DNA of 64,000 bases from positions 214,179,961 through 214,243,960 of the forward strand of contig NC_081553.1 of NCBI RefSeq assembly GCF_963082655.1, written 5' to 3'. This document shows, in pieces, positions 33,368 to 44,357 of this stretch. Both the position numbers and the translations under genes were made by a program. The stretch's first letter is position 1. Each line of letters begins with the position of its first letter. The notes under the pieces are model-generated. The model had not been told where the DNA came from and made no database searches. It saw only the letters and a list, made by a program, of their open reading frames with translations. Source of the DNA: Stomoxys calcitrans (lineage: Eukaryota; Arthropoda; Insecta; Diptera; Muscidae).

Positions 33368-33603
33368 TTGGGTTGCCCAATAAGTAATTGCGGATTTTTT
33401 AAAAGAAAGTAAATGCATGTTTAATAAAACTTAGAATGAACTTTAATGAAATATACTTTTTTACACTTTTTTTCTAAAGCAAGCTAAAAGTAACAGCTGA
33501 TAACTGACAGAAGCAAGAATGCAATTACAGAGTCACAAGCTGTGAAAAAATTTGTCAACGCCGACTATATGAAAAATCCGCAATTACTTTTTGGGCAACC
33601 CAA
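33368..33603. mobile_element. mariner-like MITE
   Basis: TTGGGTTGCCC to GGGCAACCCAA, 236 bp, TA on both sides. Same orientation as 4038. It contains one terminal-repeat variant (CCCAATAAGTAATTG). Confidence 0.9.
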
Positions 33604-34407
33604 TATATCCATTGAAGTTTGTCTGTCTGTCCACTTGTGAAGGTCGTGTCACTGTAGAGACAATCAGAACGATTTAGTTTGGTATTGTATTTAGTTACTA
33701 TATAACTGGATTCTTTTAAATGACTTCAAGAGCCCCTAGAAGCCTCAAATTTTTCGATTTAAATGACATTTTGCTAAGCAACGTAGATTTCTAACCTTAA
33801 GCTTTAATCCCAAATACTGTCAGATAGTTTAATTTATTGAATAATTGTTTCAAAGAAATATTTATCACCAAATGGTGATGGATTAGTCCAATGGTGATGA
33901 AGTTGCTGCGTTTGCCTATCGATCTCTAAAACATTGATTAACATTACAACGTTAATTTAAATTTTCCATTGTACAGCCCTCATCTCCATGTACGCTCCAA
34001 TGTTTGCCAGAAAATGCATTTTGTATTTGATTAACATGAAATAGGAATTTTTAAGGAATTTTTGGGCATATTCCATTTAAGTGTTATGAGGTTTAAGCTT
34101 TTAACCTGTTTAACGGCAGAACGAATGGGTGCAAATGTTTTTGGCTTGAATATGTTTCGGTTCTTCTATGAGATGAGTAGTGTTAAGACACGAGTTTCCA
34201 ATGATTTGCTTGATTACTTTTTATAGAGTTCATACTTAATGCGTTGATATTTGTCAGAATCAATTTTTAGTGAAAAGGTGAAAACTATTGTGACTCAGAA
34301 GATCATGGGCAATTGTAGTCTCTTACTTGGTCTATTGGCAATCTTAAACTCACGTTGATTCGTTGGTGTTATTTGGAAACACACTACAACCTTACAAAAT
34401 TCTGATT
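33604..34407. other. mostly non-repeat stretch
   Basis: Faint D-monomer echoes near 33690-33770 (GACTTCAAGAGCCCCTAGAA). Otherwise no recognisable repeat, RNA or gene. Confidence 0.4.
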
Positions 34408-34484
34408 AAATATAAACAAACGGCTGGGCCGAATCTTGGGAACCCACCACCATGGATTTTGCTAAAATACGGCAGCTATATCTA

Positions 34485-34699
34485 TTGGGTTGCCCAAAAA
34501 GTAATTGCGGATTTTTTTTAAAAGAAAGTAAATGCATTTTTAATAAATCTTAGAATGAACTTTAATCAAATATACTTTTTTTACACTTTTTTCTAAAGCA
34601 GACAGAAGAAAGAATGCAATTACAGAGTCACAAGCCGTTGAAAAAATTTGTCAACGCCGACTATATGAAAAATCCGCAATTACTTTTTGGGCAACCCAA
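34485..34699. mobile_element. mariner-like MITE, shortened
   Basis: TTGGGTTGCCC to GGGCAACCCAA, 215 bp, TA on both flanks. An internal deletion removes the AGCTAAAAGTAACAGCTGAT region. Same orientation as 4038. Confidence 0.9.
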
Positions 34700-34730
34700 T
34701 AGTTATAGGCCGAATTGGACAGCTGAAATT

Positions 34731-35298
34731 TTGACTTTCAACAACTGTGCCGTGTATGGTTTAAATCTGTTTATCCTTATTTTCCGATGTGATTTTTTGA
34801 GCCCCTGGAAGCCGCAGTTTTCATCCGATTTGGTTGAAATTTTCTACGTGGTGTTCTGTTATGACTCTTAACAACTGTACTAAGTTTGGTTCAAATCGGT
34901 CAAGAACATGATATAGCTCCCATGTAAACCGATATCCCGATTTGACTGCTTGAGCCCTTACAAGTCGCGATTTTTATCCGATTTGGCTGAAATTTTGCTT
35001 ATAGTGCAGTTGTTGAGAAGCAAAACAGAACACTATAAGCAAAATTTCAGCCAAATCGGATAAAAATCGCGGCTTGTAAGGGCTCAAGCAGTCAAATCAG
35101 GATATCGGTTTACATGGGAGCTATATCATGTTCTTGACCGATTTGAACCGTACTTAGCACAGTTGTTAAGAATCCTAACAGAACACCACGTACAAAGTTT
35201 CAGCCAAATCGGATGAAAATTCCAAGGGCTCAAAAGTCACATCGGAAGATAGGGATAAATAAATTTAAAACATACTCGGCACAGTTGTTGGAAGTCAA
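34731..35298. repeat. large foldback: inverted duplication of D monomers
   Basis: Left arm 34731-35006 and right arm 35031-35298 are reverse complements with scattered mismatches and small indels, around a 24 nt spacer. Matching landmarks include GCTTATAGTG with CACTATAAGC, GAACATGATATAGCTCCCAT with its complement, and TTGACTTTCAACAACTGTGC with its complement. Within the D element the monomers flip strand at about 35018. Confidence 0.88.
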
Positions 35299-35590
35299 AA
35301 TAAAACACTTCATTCAAAAATTCAGATAAATCGTCATAGCAGAACATTGCCTGCAAAATTTCAGTTAAATCGTACAAAAATTGCAGATTCCAGGGGCTCA
35401 AGAGGACAAATAGTGAAATCGGTTTATATGGGAACTATGACAGGTTATAAACTGATTTGGACCGTATTTCACTCAGTTGTTGGAAGTCATAACAGAACAC
35501 TACGTGCAAAATTTCAGCCAAAACGGGCAAAAATTGTGGCTTCCAGGGGCTCAGGAAGTCAAATCAGGAGATTGGTTTATATGGGAGCTA

Positions 35591-35826
35591 TTGGGTTGCC
35601 CAAAATGTAATTGCGGATTTTTCATATAGTTGGCGTTGAAAAATTTTTTCACAGCTTGTGACTCTGTAATTGCATTCTTTCTTCTGTCAGTTATCAGCTG
35701 TTACTTTTAGCTTGCTTTAGAAAAAAAGTGTAAAAAAGTATATTTGATTAAAGTTCATTCTAAGTTTTATTAAAAATGCATTTACTTTCTTTTAAAAAAT
35801 CCGCAATTACTTTTTGGGCAACCCAA
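35591..35826. mobile_element. mariner-like MITE with empty-site evidence
   Basis: TTGGGTTGCCC to GGGCAACCCAA, 236 bp. Flanks read GGGAGCTA and TATATCAGG; the unoccupied D sequence reads GGGAGCTATATCAGG. The TA is therefore duplicated exactly as for mariner-type insertion. Orientation as 13416. Confidence 0.93.
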
Positions 35827-36335
35827 TATATCAGGTTCTTGACCGATTAAAACCATACTTAGTACAGTTGTTCAAAGTCATAACGGAAAACTACATGCAA
35901 AATTTCAGCGAAATTAGATAAAAATTGCGGCTTCCAGGGGCTCAAGAAATCATATCTGGAGATCGGTTTATATGGGAGCTACATCTAAATCTGAACCAAT
36001 ATGGCCCATCTGCAATCACCAATGACCTACATCAAAAAGAAGTATCTGTGCCAAATTTCAAGGGTCTTGCTCTACGCGTTCCACCGCTATCGTGATTTCG
36101 ACGGATGGAGGAAGGGACTGACAAGGCTAGTTCGAATCACAATTTCGAGACAATCAAGAATATATATACTTTATGGGATCCTAAATCAATATTTCGAGGT
36201 GTTACAAACGGAATGACTAGACTAGTATACCCCCATCCTATGGTGGTGGGTATAACAACCAAAATTGATATGAATGATAAATTAATATAGAAATCACAAA
36301 ATTATCGATTAGTTGGTCCAAATTATCAAAATAAG

Positions 36336-37885
36336 AACAAGTAAAAAGGCGTTAAGTTCGGCCGGACCGAACTTTGGATACCCACCACCTTGTGTGTGTA
36401 TGTAAACCACCTTTCGTCAAATGCCTTATGCCCCATAGCAGCTATATCGAAATATGTTCCGTTTTAGGCCAAACACTAATAAGCACAAGTCATTGTTCAA
36501 TTGTGTATAAAAAAATATTGGTCTTTTTAGTAGCTATATCTAAAAATAAACCGATCTGAACCATATAAGACAGGGATGTCGAAAAGCCTTACATAAGTCA
36601 CTGTGTCATATTTCAGTGAAATCGGACAATAAATGCGCCTTTTATGGGGCCAAGACTTTAAATCGAAATATCGGTCTATATAGCAGCTATATCCAAATCT
36701 CGACCGATTTGGGACAAGTTGCAAAAAAATTTAGAAGAGCCTAATAAGACTCACTGTCCCAAACTTTGGCGTAATCGGACACTAAATGCGCCTTTTATGG
36801 CCTCATAGCTTTAAATCGAGAGATCGGTCTTTATGACAGCTGTATCCAAATCTGGACCGATCTGAGCCAAATTGTAGACGAATGTCGAAGGATCCAACAC
36901 AACTCTCTGTCCCAAATTTCAGCAAAATAGGATAATAAATGTGGCTTTTATGGGCCGAAGACCCTAAAACGGAGGATCGGTCTAAATGGCAGCTATATTC
37001 AAATCTGGACCGATCTGAACCACATTGACGAAGGATGTTGAGGGGCCTAACACAACTCATTGTCCCAAATTTCAGCAAAATCGGATAATAAATGTGGCTT
37101 TTATTGGCCTATGACCCTAAATCGGAGGATCGGTCTATATGGCAGCTATATCCAAATCTGAACCGATCTGAACCAAATTCACGAAGGATGTCGAGGGGAC
37201 TAAGACAACTCACTGTCCCAAATTTCAGCAATATCTGATAAGAAATCTGGCTTTTATGGGCCGAAGACCCTAAATTGGAGGATCGGTCTATATGGCAGCT
37301 ATATCCAAATCTGGACCGATCTGCACCAAATTGCTGAGGGATATCAAAGGGCATAACACAATTTACTGTCCCACATTTCATCAAAATCGGAATATAAATG
37401 TGGCTTTTATGGGCCTTTGACCCTAAATCGGAGGATCGGTCTATATGACAGCTATATCCAAATCTGGACCGATCTGAGCCAAATTGACGAAGGATGTCGA
37501 AGGGCATAACACAACTCACTGTCCCAAATTTCATCAAAATCGGATAATAAATGTGGCTTTTATGGGCCTAAGACCCTAAATCGGCGGATCGGTCTATATG
37601 GGGGCTATATCAAGATATAGTCCGATATTGCCCATCTTCGAACTTAACCTGCCAATGGACAAAAAATGTATCTGTGCGAAGTTTCAGCTCAATATCTCTA
37701 TTTTTAAAGACTGTAGCGTGATTTCAACAGACAGACGGACAGACGGACGGACATGGTTAGATCGTCTTAGAATTTTATAGTGATCCAGAATATATATACT
37801 TTACAGGCTCGGAAATGGATATTTCGAAGTATTGCAAACGGAATGACAAAATGAATATACCCCCATCCTTCGATGGTGGGTATAA
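36336..37885 (-). mobile_element. HINE-like element, family B, full-length
   Basis: On the plus strand: ACAAGTAAAAAGGCG, the palindrome TTCGGCCGGACCGAAC and GGATACCCACCACC. About eight monomers follow (GGATCGGTCTATATGGCAGC landmarks from about 36670 to 37600), then GACAGACGGACAGACGGACG near 37728 and CCATCCTTCGATGGTGGGTA TAAAAA. Both ends are intact, so this is the reference copy for family B. No coding capacity. Confidence 0.83.
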
Positions 37886-40130
37886 AAACTAGAAAACAAA
37901 AATATCAAAGTGTTCAAATTATTGTAGAATGGTTATATTTTTGATAACACCGCTCTCCTTTGCTTCATTTAGGAGCAATATCGAAATATGTAGGTATATA
38001 TTTCAATCATAGACTGATATCGAGAGCCAGACTAGTGGACGGACATTGACATGAAGTGTTATGAGAATATCAAATTCCTCATAGGTATATCAAACAAAGA
38101 ACCACCATTTTCGTGTACCCCTTTCTATGATGAAGGTTATAATAAAAATTCCATTGATGTACACCATTGAAGGGCACACACACACACATACGCACACTAA
38201 AACACATTATTGTGTACATACATAAGTTTGCACAACACTGATATACACACACTTGACACCAAAACCCACAAAGACTGTGTCACTGATAATCGTAGCAAAC
38301 AAATGTAGGCTTGTTGCAACTGTGTGGGTGTTCAATAGATCAACTGACACTTTCAGCGCCACCTTCACTTGCGCTGTTTTGGGATTTAAAGACCATTAAA
38401 TCAATTAAATATCCATAGGAGATTGAGGAAAGTTTGCCCCTGTTCCTTAATGGAATGTTCATGGGCAAATTTGTTGTTGTTTTAAAGATTGTCTATTCGT
38501 ATCCTATTCTATTTCTGGAGCAGCCAACAGACCACTTCGTACAACTAAGCTGCCCTTAATTAATTGGGACAATAAGTCAATGTACCGGGAATTGAATTAC
38601 CTAAAATAGGTTTGTTAGTGGCATCTACAAGCATCTGCAAACATTCCCAAAGTCTATTTTTCGCCGGGAAACCCAAGGTAACAGTTTGCCAATCAAGTGG
38701 AGTGGTTGAAAAATTCCAAAAAGTGGCTGCCATAAAACCATAGCATTAAACCATTCCATTTTCAACCAATTTATACTGCCCTTAAGATTTAGGGGGTGAA
38801 TTCCAAGAAAACATGCCCTAATGTTTGATGTTAACTAAAGGAGACAGTGTCAAGGGTCTGGTTGCGCCTGACAACCGTAACCGCGGTCAAACATTTTTGT
38901 TTGTCCTCATTGCTTTTAGGTCACATTGTTTGTCGCACTTGGAGAATAGCAACAAACATTTGAGTGGGCATCCGGTTTCCGTGCAGGGTGGGGTTGGGTT
39001 GGGAAAAAAGGAGATGATGATAATAAGCTATCGATGATTGGCATGAGTGGAGTAGAATCAAGTGTTTGTTGCCTATCTAAGACATCCTTGCTAAGTTATA
39101 ACCAACTTTTTGTTTGTTGCCATACCTTCAACGTTTGTATCGAACAAAGCATTTGGAGTAGCTTATCTCAAGCACTACAGCTAGAGGTATTTTCATGGTT
39201 ACCAACATCAATGTTTGTTTATGTCATTTTGTTTGTCACTTTGAGGGATATTCCAGGACATCGACATTTGTTCCATGACGAGTCACCATCATTAGTCTTT
39301 TTTTTTAATTGAATGTCCACCGTGAAAAAGACAAAACTTAAGACAGAGAGAGTTAAACTAGAGCAGAGCCATGACACACATAGTCCTTTGCAGGATGTTT
39401 ATAATCCATCTCCAATGTCCTTTTCGTAATTCAATAATAAGGCCTTTGCCATGGAAATGATTTTTTGCTTGTTGCCTTACATTGATATTCGTATGTTTCG
39501 TTGTTTTACAGATGACAGGCATTGCAAACATTTTTGTTTGTTACCTTCCTTATCGACATTAAATAAGCCATGGCAACAACTTTCGATTGTATGTCAAGCT
39601 AAAAATGATTTCCTTATTGAATTACAATAGGTAATTTTTAACAAATTGGAATTAGTGGGAATTACAATTCTTTGTAGAGTGTTGAATGAGCAAAGGTAAA
39701 GTGGCATAAACACATGGTAACTTTTTGTTTGTTGCTTTCAGGTAATTTTCTTCCATTCCAAAGGTATGTATGCAATGGTATTATTTCCATCGGGGATGGT
39801 GTTTTAGCTCCCGATGGCGGATTGAAATGCTTATATGTTGGCCTCTGCAACTTAAACCAAGAACCATTAAAAAGGACCTCATGTCCTCAATCATAGAACA
39901 TAAGCCGTTAAATATGCGCTTCAAGTAATTGGTAATAAGCGGAACTGTTTACCCACACAAGAATTCTCACAAGCGGAACTGTTTCCCCACACAAAAATTC
40001 TTACAAGATGAAGTGGATGTCATCAAACCAAGGAGCTGTAAGTCAAATGGACCATGCTGTAATAATGAGCAAGCAGAGAAGCTTCCTTTAAGACCTACTT
40101 AGAGAATGTATAAAAGAGAATGTATAAAAG
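37886..40130. other. mostly non-repeat stretch with a recurrent TTTGTTTGTTGCC motif
   Basis: A decayed HINE-like end lies near 38000-38150 (GACGGACATTGACATGAAG, TTATAATAAAAATTC) and a CA run near 38176-38192. A SINE tail is at 38425-38470. From about 38890 to 39740 the motif TTTGTTTGTTGCC and close variants appear roughly eight times at irregular spacing. No domain-bearing open frame is seen; frames of 60-90 codons there are unsupported. Confidence 0.45.
38425..38470 (+). mobile_element. tRNA-SINE 3' tail fragment
   Basis: GAAAGTTTGCCCCTGTTCCT and TGGAATGTTCATGGGCAAA match the 3' end of the SINE at 53937-54236 (AGTTGGCCCCTGTTCCTTAG, GGAATGTTCATGGGCAAA). Only about 45 bp remain. Confidence 0.6.
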
Positions 40131-41934
40131 GTCCGTCCTTCCGTCCGTCCTTCCGTCCGTCCTTCCGTCCGTCCTTCCGTCCGTCCTTCCGTCCGTCCTT
40201 CCGTCCGTCCTTCCGTCCTTCCGTCCTTCCGTCCGTCCTTCCGTCCGTCCTTCCGTCCGTCCTTCCGTCCGTCCTTCCGTCCGTCCTTCCGTCCGTCCTT
40301 CCGTCCGTCCTTCCGTCCGTCCTTCCGTCCGTCCTTCCGTCCGTCCTTCCGTCCGTCCTTCCGTCCGTCCTTCCGTCCGTCCTTCCGTCCGTCCTTCCGT
40401 CCGTCCTTCCGTCCGTCCTTCCGTCCGTCCTTCCGTCCGTCCTTCCGTCCGTCCTTCCGTCCGTCCTTCCGTCCGTCCTTCCGTCCGTCCTTCCGTCCGT
40501 CCTTCCGTCCGTCCTTCCGTCCGTCCTTCCGTCCGTCCTTCCGTCCGTCCTTCCGTCCGTCCTTCCGTCCGTCCTTCCGTCCGTCCTTCCGTCCGTCCTT
40601 CCGTCCGTCCTTCCGTCCGTCCTTCCGTCCGTCCTTCCGTCCGTCCTTCCGTCCGTCCTTCCGTCCGTCCTTCCGTCCGTCCTTCCGTCCGTCCTTCCGT
40701 CCGTCCTTCCGTCCGTCCTTCCGTCCGTCCTTCCGTCCGTCCTTCCGTCCGTCCTTCCGTCCGTCCTTCCGTCCGTCCTTCCGTCCGTCCTTCCGTCCGT
40801 CCTTCCGTCCGTCCTTCCGTCCGTCCTTCCGTCCGTCCTTCCGTCCGTCCTTCCGTCCGTCCTTCCGTCCGTCCTTCCGTCCGTCCTTCCGTCCGTCCTT
40901 CCGTCCGTCCTTCCGTCCGTCCTTCCGTCCGTCCTTCCGTCCTTCCGTCCGTCCTTCCGTCCGTCCTTCCGTCCGTCCTACCGTCCGTCCTTCCGTCCGT
41001 CCTTCCGTCCGTCCTTCCGTCCGTCCTTCCGTCCGTCCTTCCGTCCGTCCTTCCGTCCGTCCTTCCGTCCGTCCTTCCGTCCGTCCTTCCGTCCGTCCTT
41101 CCGTCCTTCCGTCCGTCCTTCCGTCCGTCCTTCCGTCCGTCCTTCCGTCCGTCCTTCCGTCCGTCCTTCCGTCCGTCCGTCCGTCCTTCCGTCCGTCCTT
41201 CCGTCCGTCCTTCCGTCCGTCCTTCCGTCCGTCCTTCCGTCCGTCCTTCCGTCCGTCCTTCCGTCCGTCCTTCCGTCCGTCCTTCCGTCCGTCCTTCCGT
41301 CCGTCCTTCCGTCCGTCCTTCCGTCCGTCCTTCCGTCCGTCCTTCCGTCCGTCCTTCCGTCCGTCCTTCCGTCCGTCCTTCCGTCCGTCCTTCCGTCCGT
41401 CCTTCCGTCCGTCCTTCCGTCCGTCCTTCCGTCCGTCCTTCCGTCCGTCCTTCCGTCCGTCCTTCCGTCCGTCCGTCCTTCCGTCCGTCCTTCCGTCCGT
41501 CCTTCCGTCCGTCCTTCCGTCCGTCCTTCCGTCCGTCCTTCCGTCCGTCCTTCCGTCCGTCCTTCCGTCCGTCCTTCCGTCCGTCCTTCCGTCCGTCCTT
41601 CCGTCCGTCCTTCCGTCCGTCCTTCCGTCTTTCCGTCCGTCCGTCCTTCCGTCCGTCCTTCCGTCCGGCCTTCCGTCCTTCCGTCCGTCCTTCCGTCCGT
41701 CCGTCCTTCCGTCCGTCCTTCCGTCCGTCCTTCCGTCCGTCCTTCCGTCCGTCCTTCCGTCCGTCCTTCCGTCCGTCCTTCCGTCCGTCCTTCCGTCCGT
41801 CCTCCTTCCGTCCCTCCTTCCGTCCCTCCTTCCGTCCCTCCTTCCGTCCCTCCTTCCGTCCCTCCTTCCGTCCCTCCTTCCGTCCCTCCTTCCGTCCCTC
41901 CTTCCGTCCCTCCTTCCGTCCCTCCTTCCGTCCC
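40131..41934. repeat. 1.8 kb satellite of a 12-bp unit, CCTTCCGTCCGT
   Basis: About 150 units. Most are CCTTCCGTCCGT. Occasional units lose or gain CCGT or CCTT (for example near 40215, 40937, 41102, 41172, 41470, 41630 and 41700), which shifts the phase. The last 130 bp switch to CCTTCCGTCCCT. The plus strand contains almost no A and the minus strand almost no T, so no stop codons can form. This explains open frames of more than 600 codons in two plus-strand phases (R-P-S-V/F/L repeats). They are not genes. Confidence 0.95.
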
Positions 41935-43110
41935 TATATAGTGTATATATTCTTGTTCAGCGTAAAAATCAAAGACGATCTAGCCATGTCCGTCCGTCTT
42001 TCCGTTGAAATCACGCTACAGTCTTTAGAATTAAAGATACTGAGCTGAAACTTTGCACAGCTTCTTTTTTGTCCATAAGCAGGTTAAGTTCGAAGACGGG
42101 CTATATCGGACTATATCATGATATAGCCCCCATATAGACCGATCCGCCGATTTATGGTCTTAGGCCCAATAAAGCCATATTAATTGACCGATTTTGCTGA
42201 AATTTGAAACAGTGTCAACATCTGTCTTCCATTTGGCCCAGATCGGGCCAGATTTAGATATAGCTGCCATATAGACCGATCTCTCGATTTAAGGTCTTGT
42301 GCCCATAAAAGGCTCATTTATTGTCCGATTTTGGACAGTGATTTGTGTTAGGCCCTTCGATATTCTTCTTCAATTTGGCCCAGATCGGTTTGGAGATATA
42401 TATAGCTGCCACATAGACCGGTCTCCCGATTTACCCGATTTAAAGTTTTGGGCACATAAATGGCGCTTTTATTGTCCGATGTCGCCGAAATTTCGGATAG
42501 TGTGTCGAGATAAGCTCTTCGACATACTTCTGTACTATGTCACAGATCGGTCGAGATTTGTTTATAGCTGCCATACAGACCGATCTCTCGCTTTAAGGTT
42601 TTGGGCCCATAAAAAGCGCATTTATTGAAATTTGGGACAGTGTATTGTGTTAGGCTCTTCGACATCTTTCTGCAATTTGGCCCAGATCGGTCGAGATTTG
42701 TATATAGCTGCCAGATAGACCGATCTCTCGATTTAAGGTTTTGGGCCCATAAAAGGCGCATTTATTGCCGGATTTTGCTGAAATTTGAAACAGTGTGTTG
42801 TGTTAGGCCACTCGACAGCCTTCTTCAATTTGGCTCAGATGGGTGAAAATTTGGCTGAAATTTTGCATGCGATGTTCTGTTGCGACTTCCAACAACTATG
42901 CCAAATACGCTCCAAATCAGTTTTTAACCTGATATAGCTCCCACGAAAACCATTCTCTCGATCATACTTGTTCGGTTTCTAGAAGCTTTATTTTTTGCTG
43001 GTTTGACAGAAGTTTGGTGTATGGAATAAAATATTCCGCCTTCAACTAAATTTAGTTTGTATGGGTTCCCAAGATTCGGTCCGGCCGAACTTAGAAGGCT
43101 TTTATATGTT
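41935..43110 (+). mobile_element. HINE-like chimera, B core with D 3' end
   Basis: It begins CTATATAGTGTATATATTCT directly at the satellite edge, which is a family B 5' block lacking its TTATACCCACC start. CCATGTCCGTCCGTCTTTCC and about five B monomers follow. At about 42845 it changes to D sequence (TTGGCTGAAATTTTGCATGC). The D-type end comes next: GGGTTCCCAAGATTCGG, TCCGGCCGAACTTAG and AAGGCTTTTATATGTT. The missing 5' end is replaced by the 12-bp satellite. Confidence 0.7.
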
Positions 43111-43112
43111 AG

Positions 43113-43193
43113 TTGTTCCTGATAGTTTCGCTAGAATTGGAACCCTAACGTTCAGCATCATAGGCGGATATACTAACCACTGCACTACGGTGG
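43113..43193 (-). mobile_element. tRNA-derived SINE head (fragment)
   Basis: On the minus strand: CCACCGTAGTGCAGTGGTTA (box A-like) and GTTAGGGTTCCAATTCTAGC (box B-like) about 35 bp downstream, with TATCCGCCTATGATGCTGAA between. Homologous to 18401 and 53937. No SINE body follows; D monomers continue on the plus side. Confidence 0.65.
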
Positions 43194-43578
43194 TTTGATA
43201 TAGCTGCCATATTAACCAATCCCTCGATTTGACTTCTTGAGCCTCTAGAAGGCACAATTATTAGTTGATTTTGTTGAAATTTTGTTCTGTGACTTTGCTT
43301 TTATGGCAGGCAACATGTTTGGCCCGAATCTGTTCAAACTTTGATTTAGCTTCCACACAAACCGATCTCCCGATTATACTCTTCGGCCGGGCGCAATTTT
43401 TAACTAACAATTTTGAACTTTTCCACAATGACTTCTCCTGTGACCTCCAACATGTGACAAATGTGGTCTGATTCGGCCCAAAACCTGATATAAACCGATC
43501 TCTCGATTATACTTCTTGAGCCTTTAGGGATCGCAATTCATCTCAGATTTGGCTGAAGTTTTTCACAGTTAGTTCTTC
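43194..43578 (+). mobile_element. HINE-like fragment, family D core
   Basis: Two to three diverged monomers (GATATAGCTGCCATATTAAC near 43197, CTTCTTGAGCCTCTAGAAGG near 43224, CTTCTTGAGCCTTTAGGGAT near 43512). It is interrupted at 43579 by a Tc1/mariner-type 5' end. Confidence 0.55.
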
Positions 43579-43733
43579 TAAAGGGTGATTTTTTTGAGGT
43601 TAGGATTTTCATGCATTAGTATTTGACAGATCACGTGGGATTTCAGACATGGTGTCAAAGAGAAAGATGCTCAGTATGCTTTGACATTTCATCATGAATA
43701 GACTTACTAACGAGCAACGCTTGCAAATCATTT
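43579..43733 (+). mobile_element. Tc1/mariner-type transposon, 5' end only
   Basis: After TA it reads AAGGGTGATTTTTTTGAGG, then an untranslated leader and the start codon at 43694. Thirteen codons (MNRLTNEQRLQII) match the N-terminus in the scrambled copy at 21552-22013. It stops abruptly at CAAATCATTTCGCACAACG, where D monomer sequence resumes. No 3' terminal repeat is present. Confidence 0.8.
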
Positions 43734-44109
43734 CGCACAACGAAATCTCCTATGACCCTCAACTCACTTGCCAAATAGAGCCTGAGTGAGTTCATAACCT
43801 GATATATTTCCGACCTCAATAACTCAAATAGGGAGATTGGTTTATATCTCCCTATTTGAGTTCTTGAGCACCTATAGTGCTTCCCTTGAGTTTTGCACAA
43901 TGACGTCCACTGTGGTCTCCGTCATCCAAACGCAGTATGTACGACTCAAAACGGTCCTTAATCTGATATAACTCCAATAGCATGGCAATCCTTATCCATT
44001 ATCCATTGTTTGGCTATATAGAGATACAGGGCAAAGAACTTAATAAATGGTATTCATGGTGGAGGGTATACAAGATTCGGTCCTGCCGATTTAAGCATGT
44101 TTTTAATTG
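43734..44109 (+). mobile_element. HINE-like fragment with 3' end, D/A-like
   Basis: Diverged monomers, a small inverted repeat near 43832-43858 (AGGGAGATTGGTTTATATCT CCCT), then GGTGGAGGGTATACAAGATT, CGGTCCTGCCGATTTAAGCA and TTTTTAATTGTTTG. The palindrome and tail are recognisable but decayed. Confidence 0.55.
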
Positions 44110-44357
44110 TTTGCTATCAGTTCCAGCATTCATAGTAAGTATTGTCCAAATCGGTCCATAACCTGATACAGCTCCCATACAAACCAATTTCTCCATTAAC
44201 TTTCTACTACACATAGAATGTTAAATTTTTGCCCGATTTGGCAGAGATTTGGTACGTAAAGTACCAACTATGCCCTACAAATAAGTTAATTTTGTATACA
44301 TTTTTGGTGGTGGATTCTCAAGATTCTGGCAAACTTAGCACATATTTATTTTCTTGT
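44110..44357 (+). mobile_element. HINE-like 3' end, family D, decayed
   Basis: One monomer (GATACAGCTCCCATACAAAC near 44166) and the D 3' block (TACCAACTATGCCC). The end follows: GGTGGTGGATTCTCAAGATT, CTGGCAAACTTAGCACA and TATTTATTTTCTTG. It lies immediately after the preceding element end. Confidence 0.5.

Larger units (their letters stand above)
34408..36255 (-). mobile_element. HINE-like element, family D, near complete, with two MITEs and a foldback
   Basis: On the plus strand it starts ACGGCTGGGCCGAATCTTGG and AACCCACCACCATGGATTTT. A MITE sits at 34485-34699, an inverted duplication of the core at 34731-35298, ordinary D monomers to 35590 and a second MITE at 35591-35826. More core follows, then a degenerate microsatellite block (TTCGACGGATGGAGG), TATATATACTTTATGGGATC and CCTATGGTGGTGGGTATAA. 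It is the most complete family D copy here and shows that D shares the HINE-like plan. Confidence 0.72.

Noticed and set aside
40106..42048. Two overlapping open frames of 611 and 642 codons made of R/L/F/V-P-S repeats
   Set aside because: They follow directly from a 12-bp satellite lacking A on the plus strand, so no stop can occur in any phase. Phase shifts at unit indels change V to F to L together in both frames.
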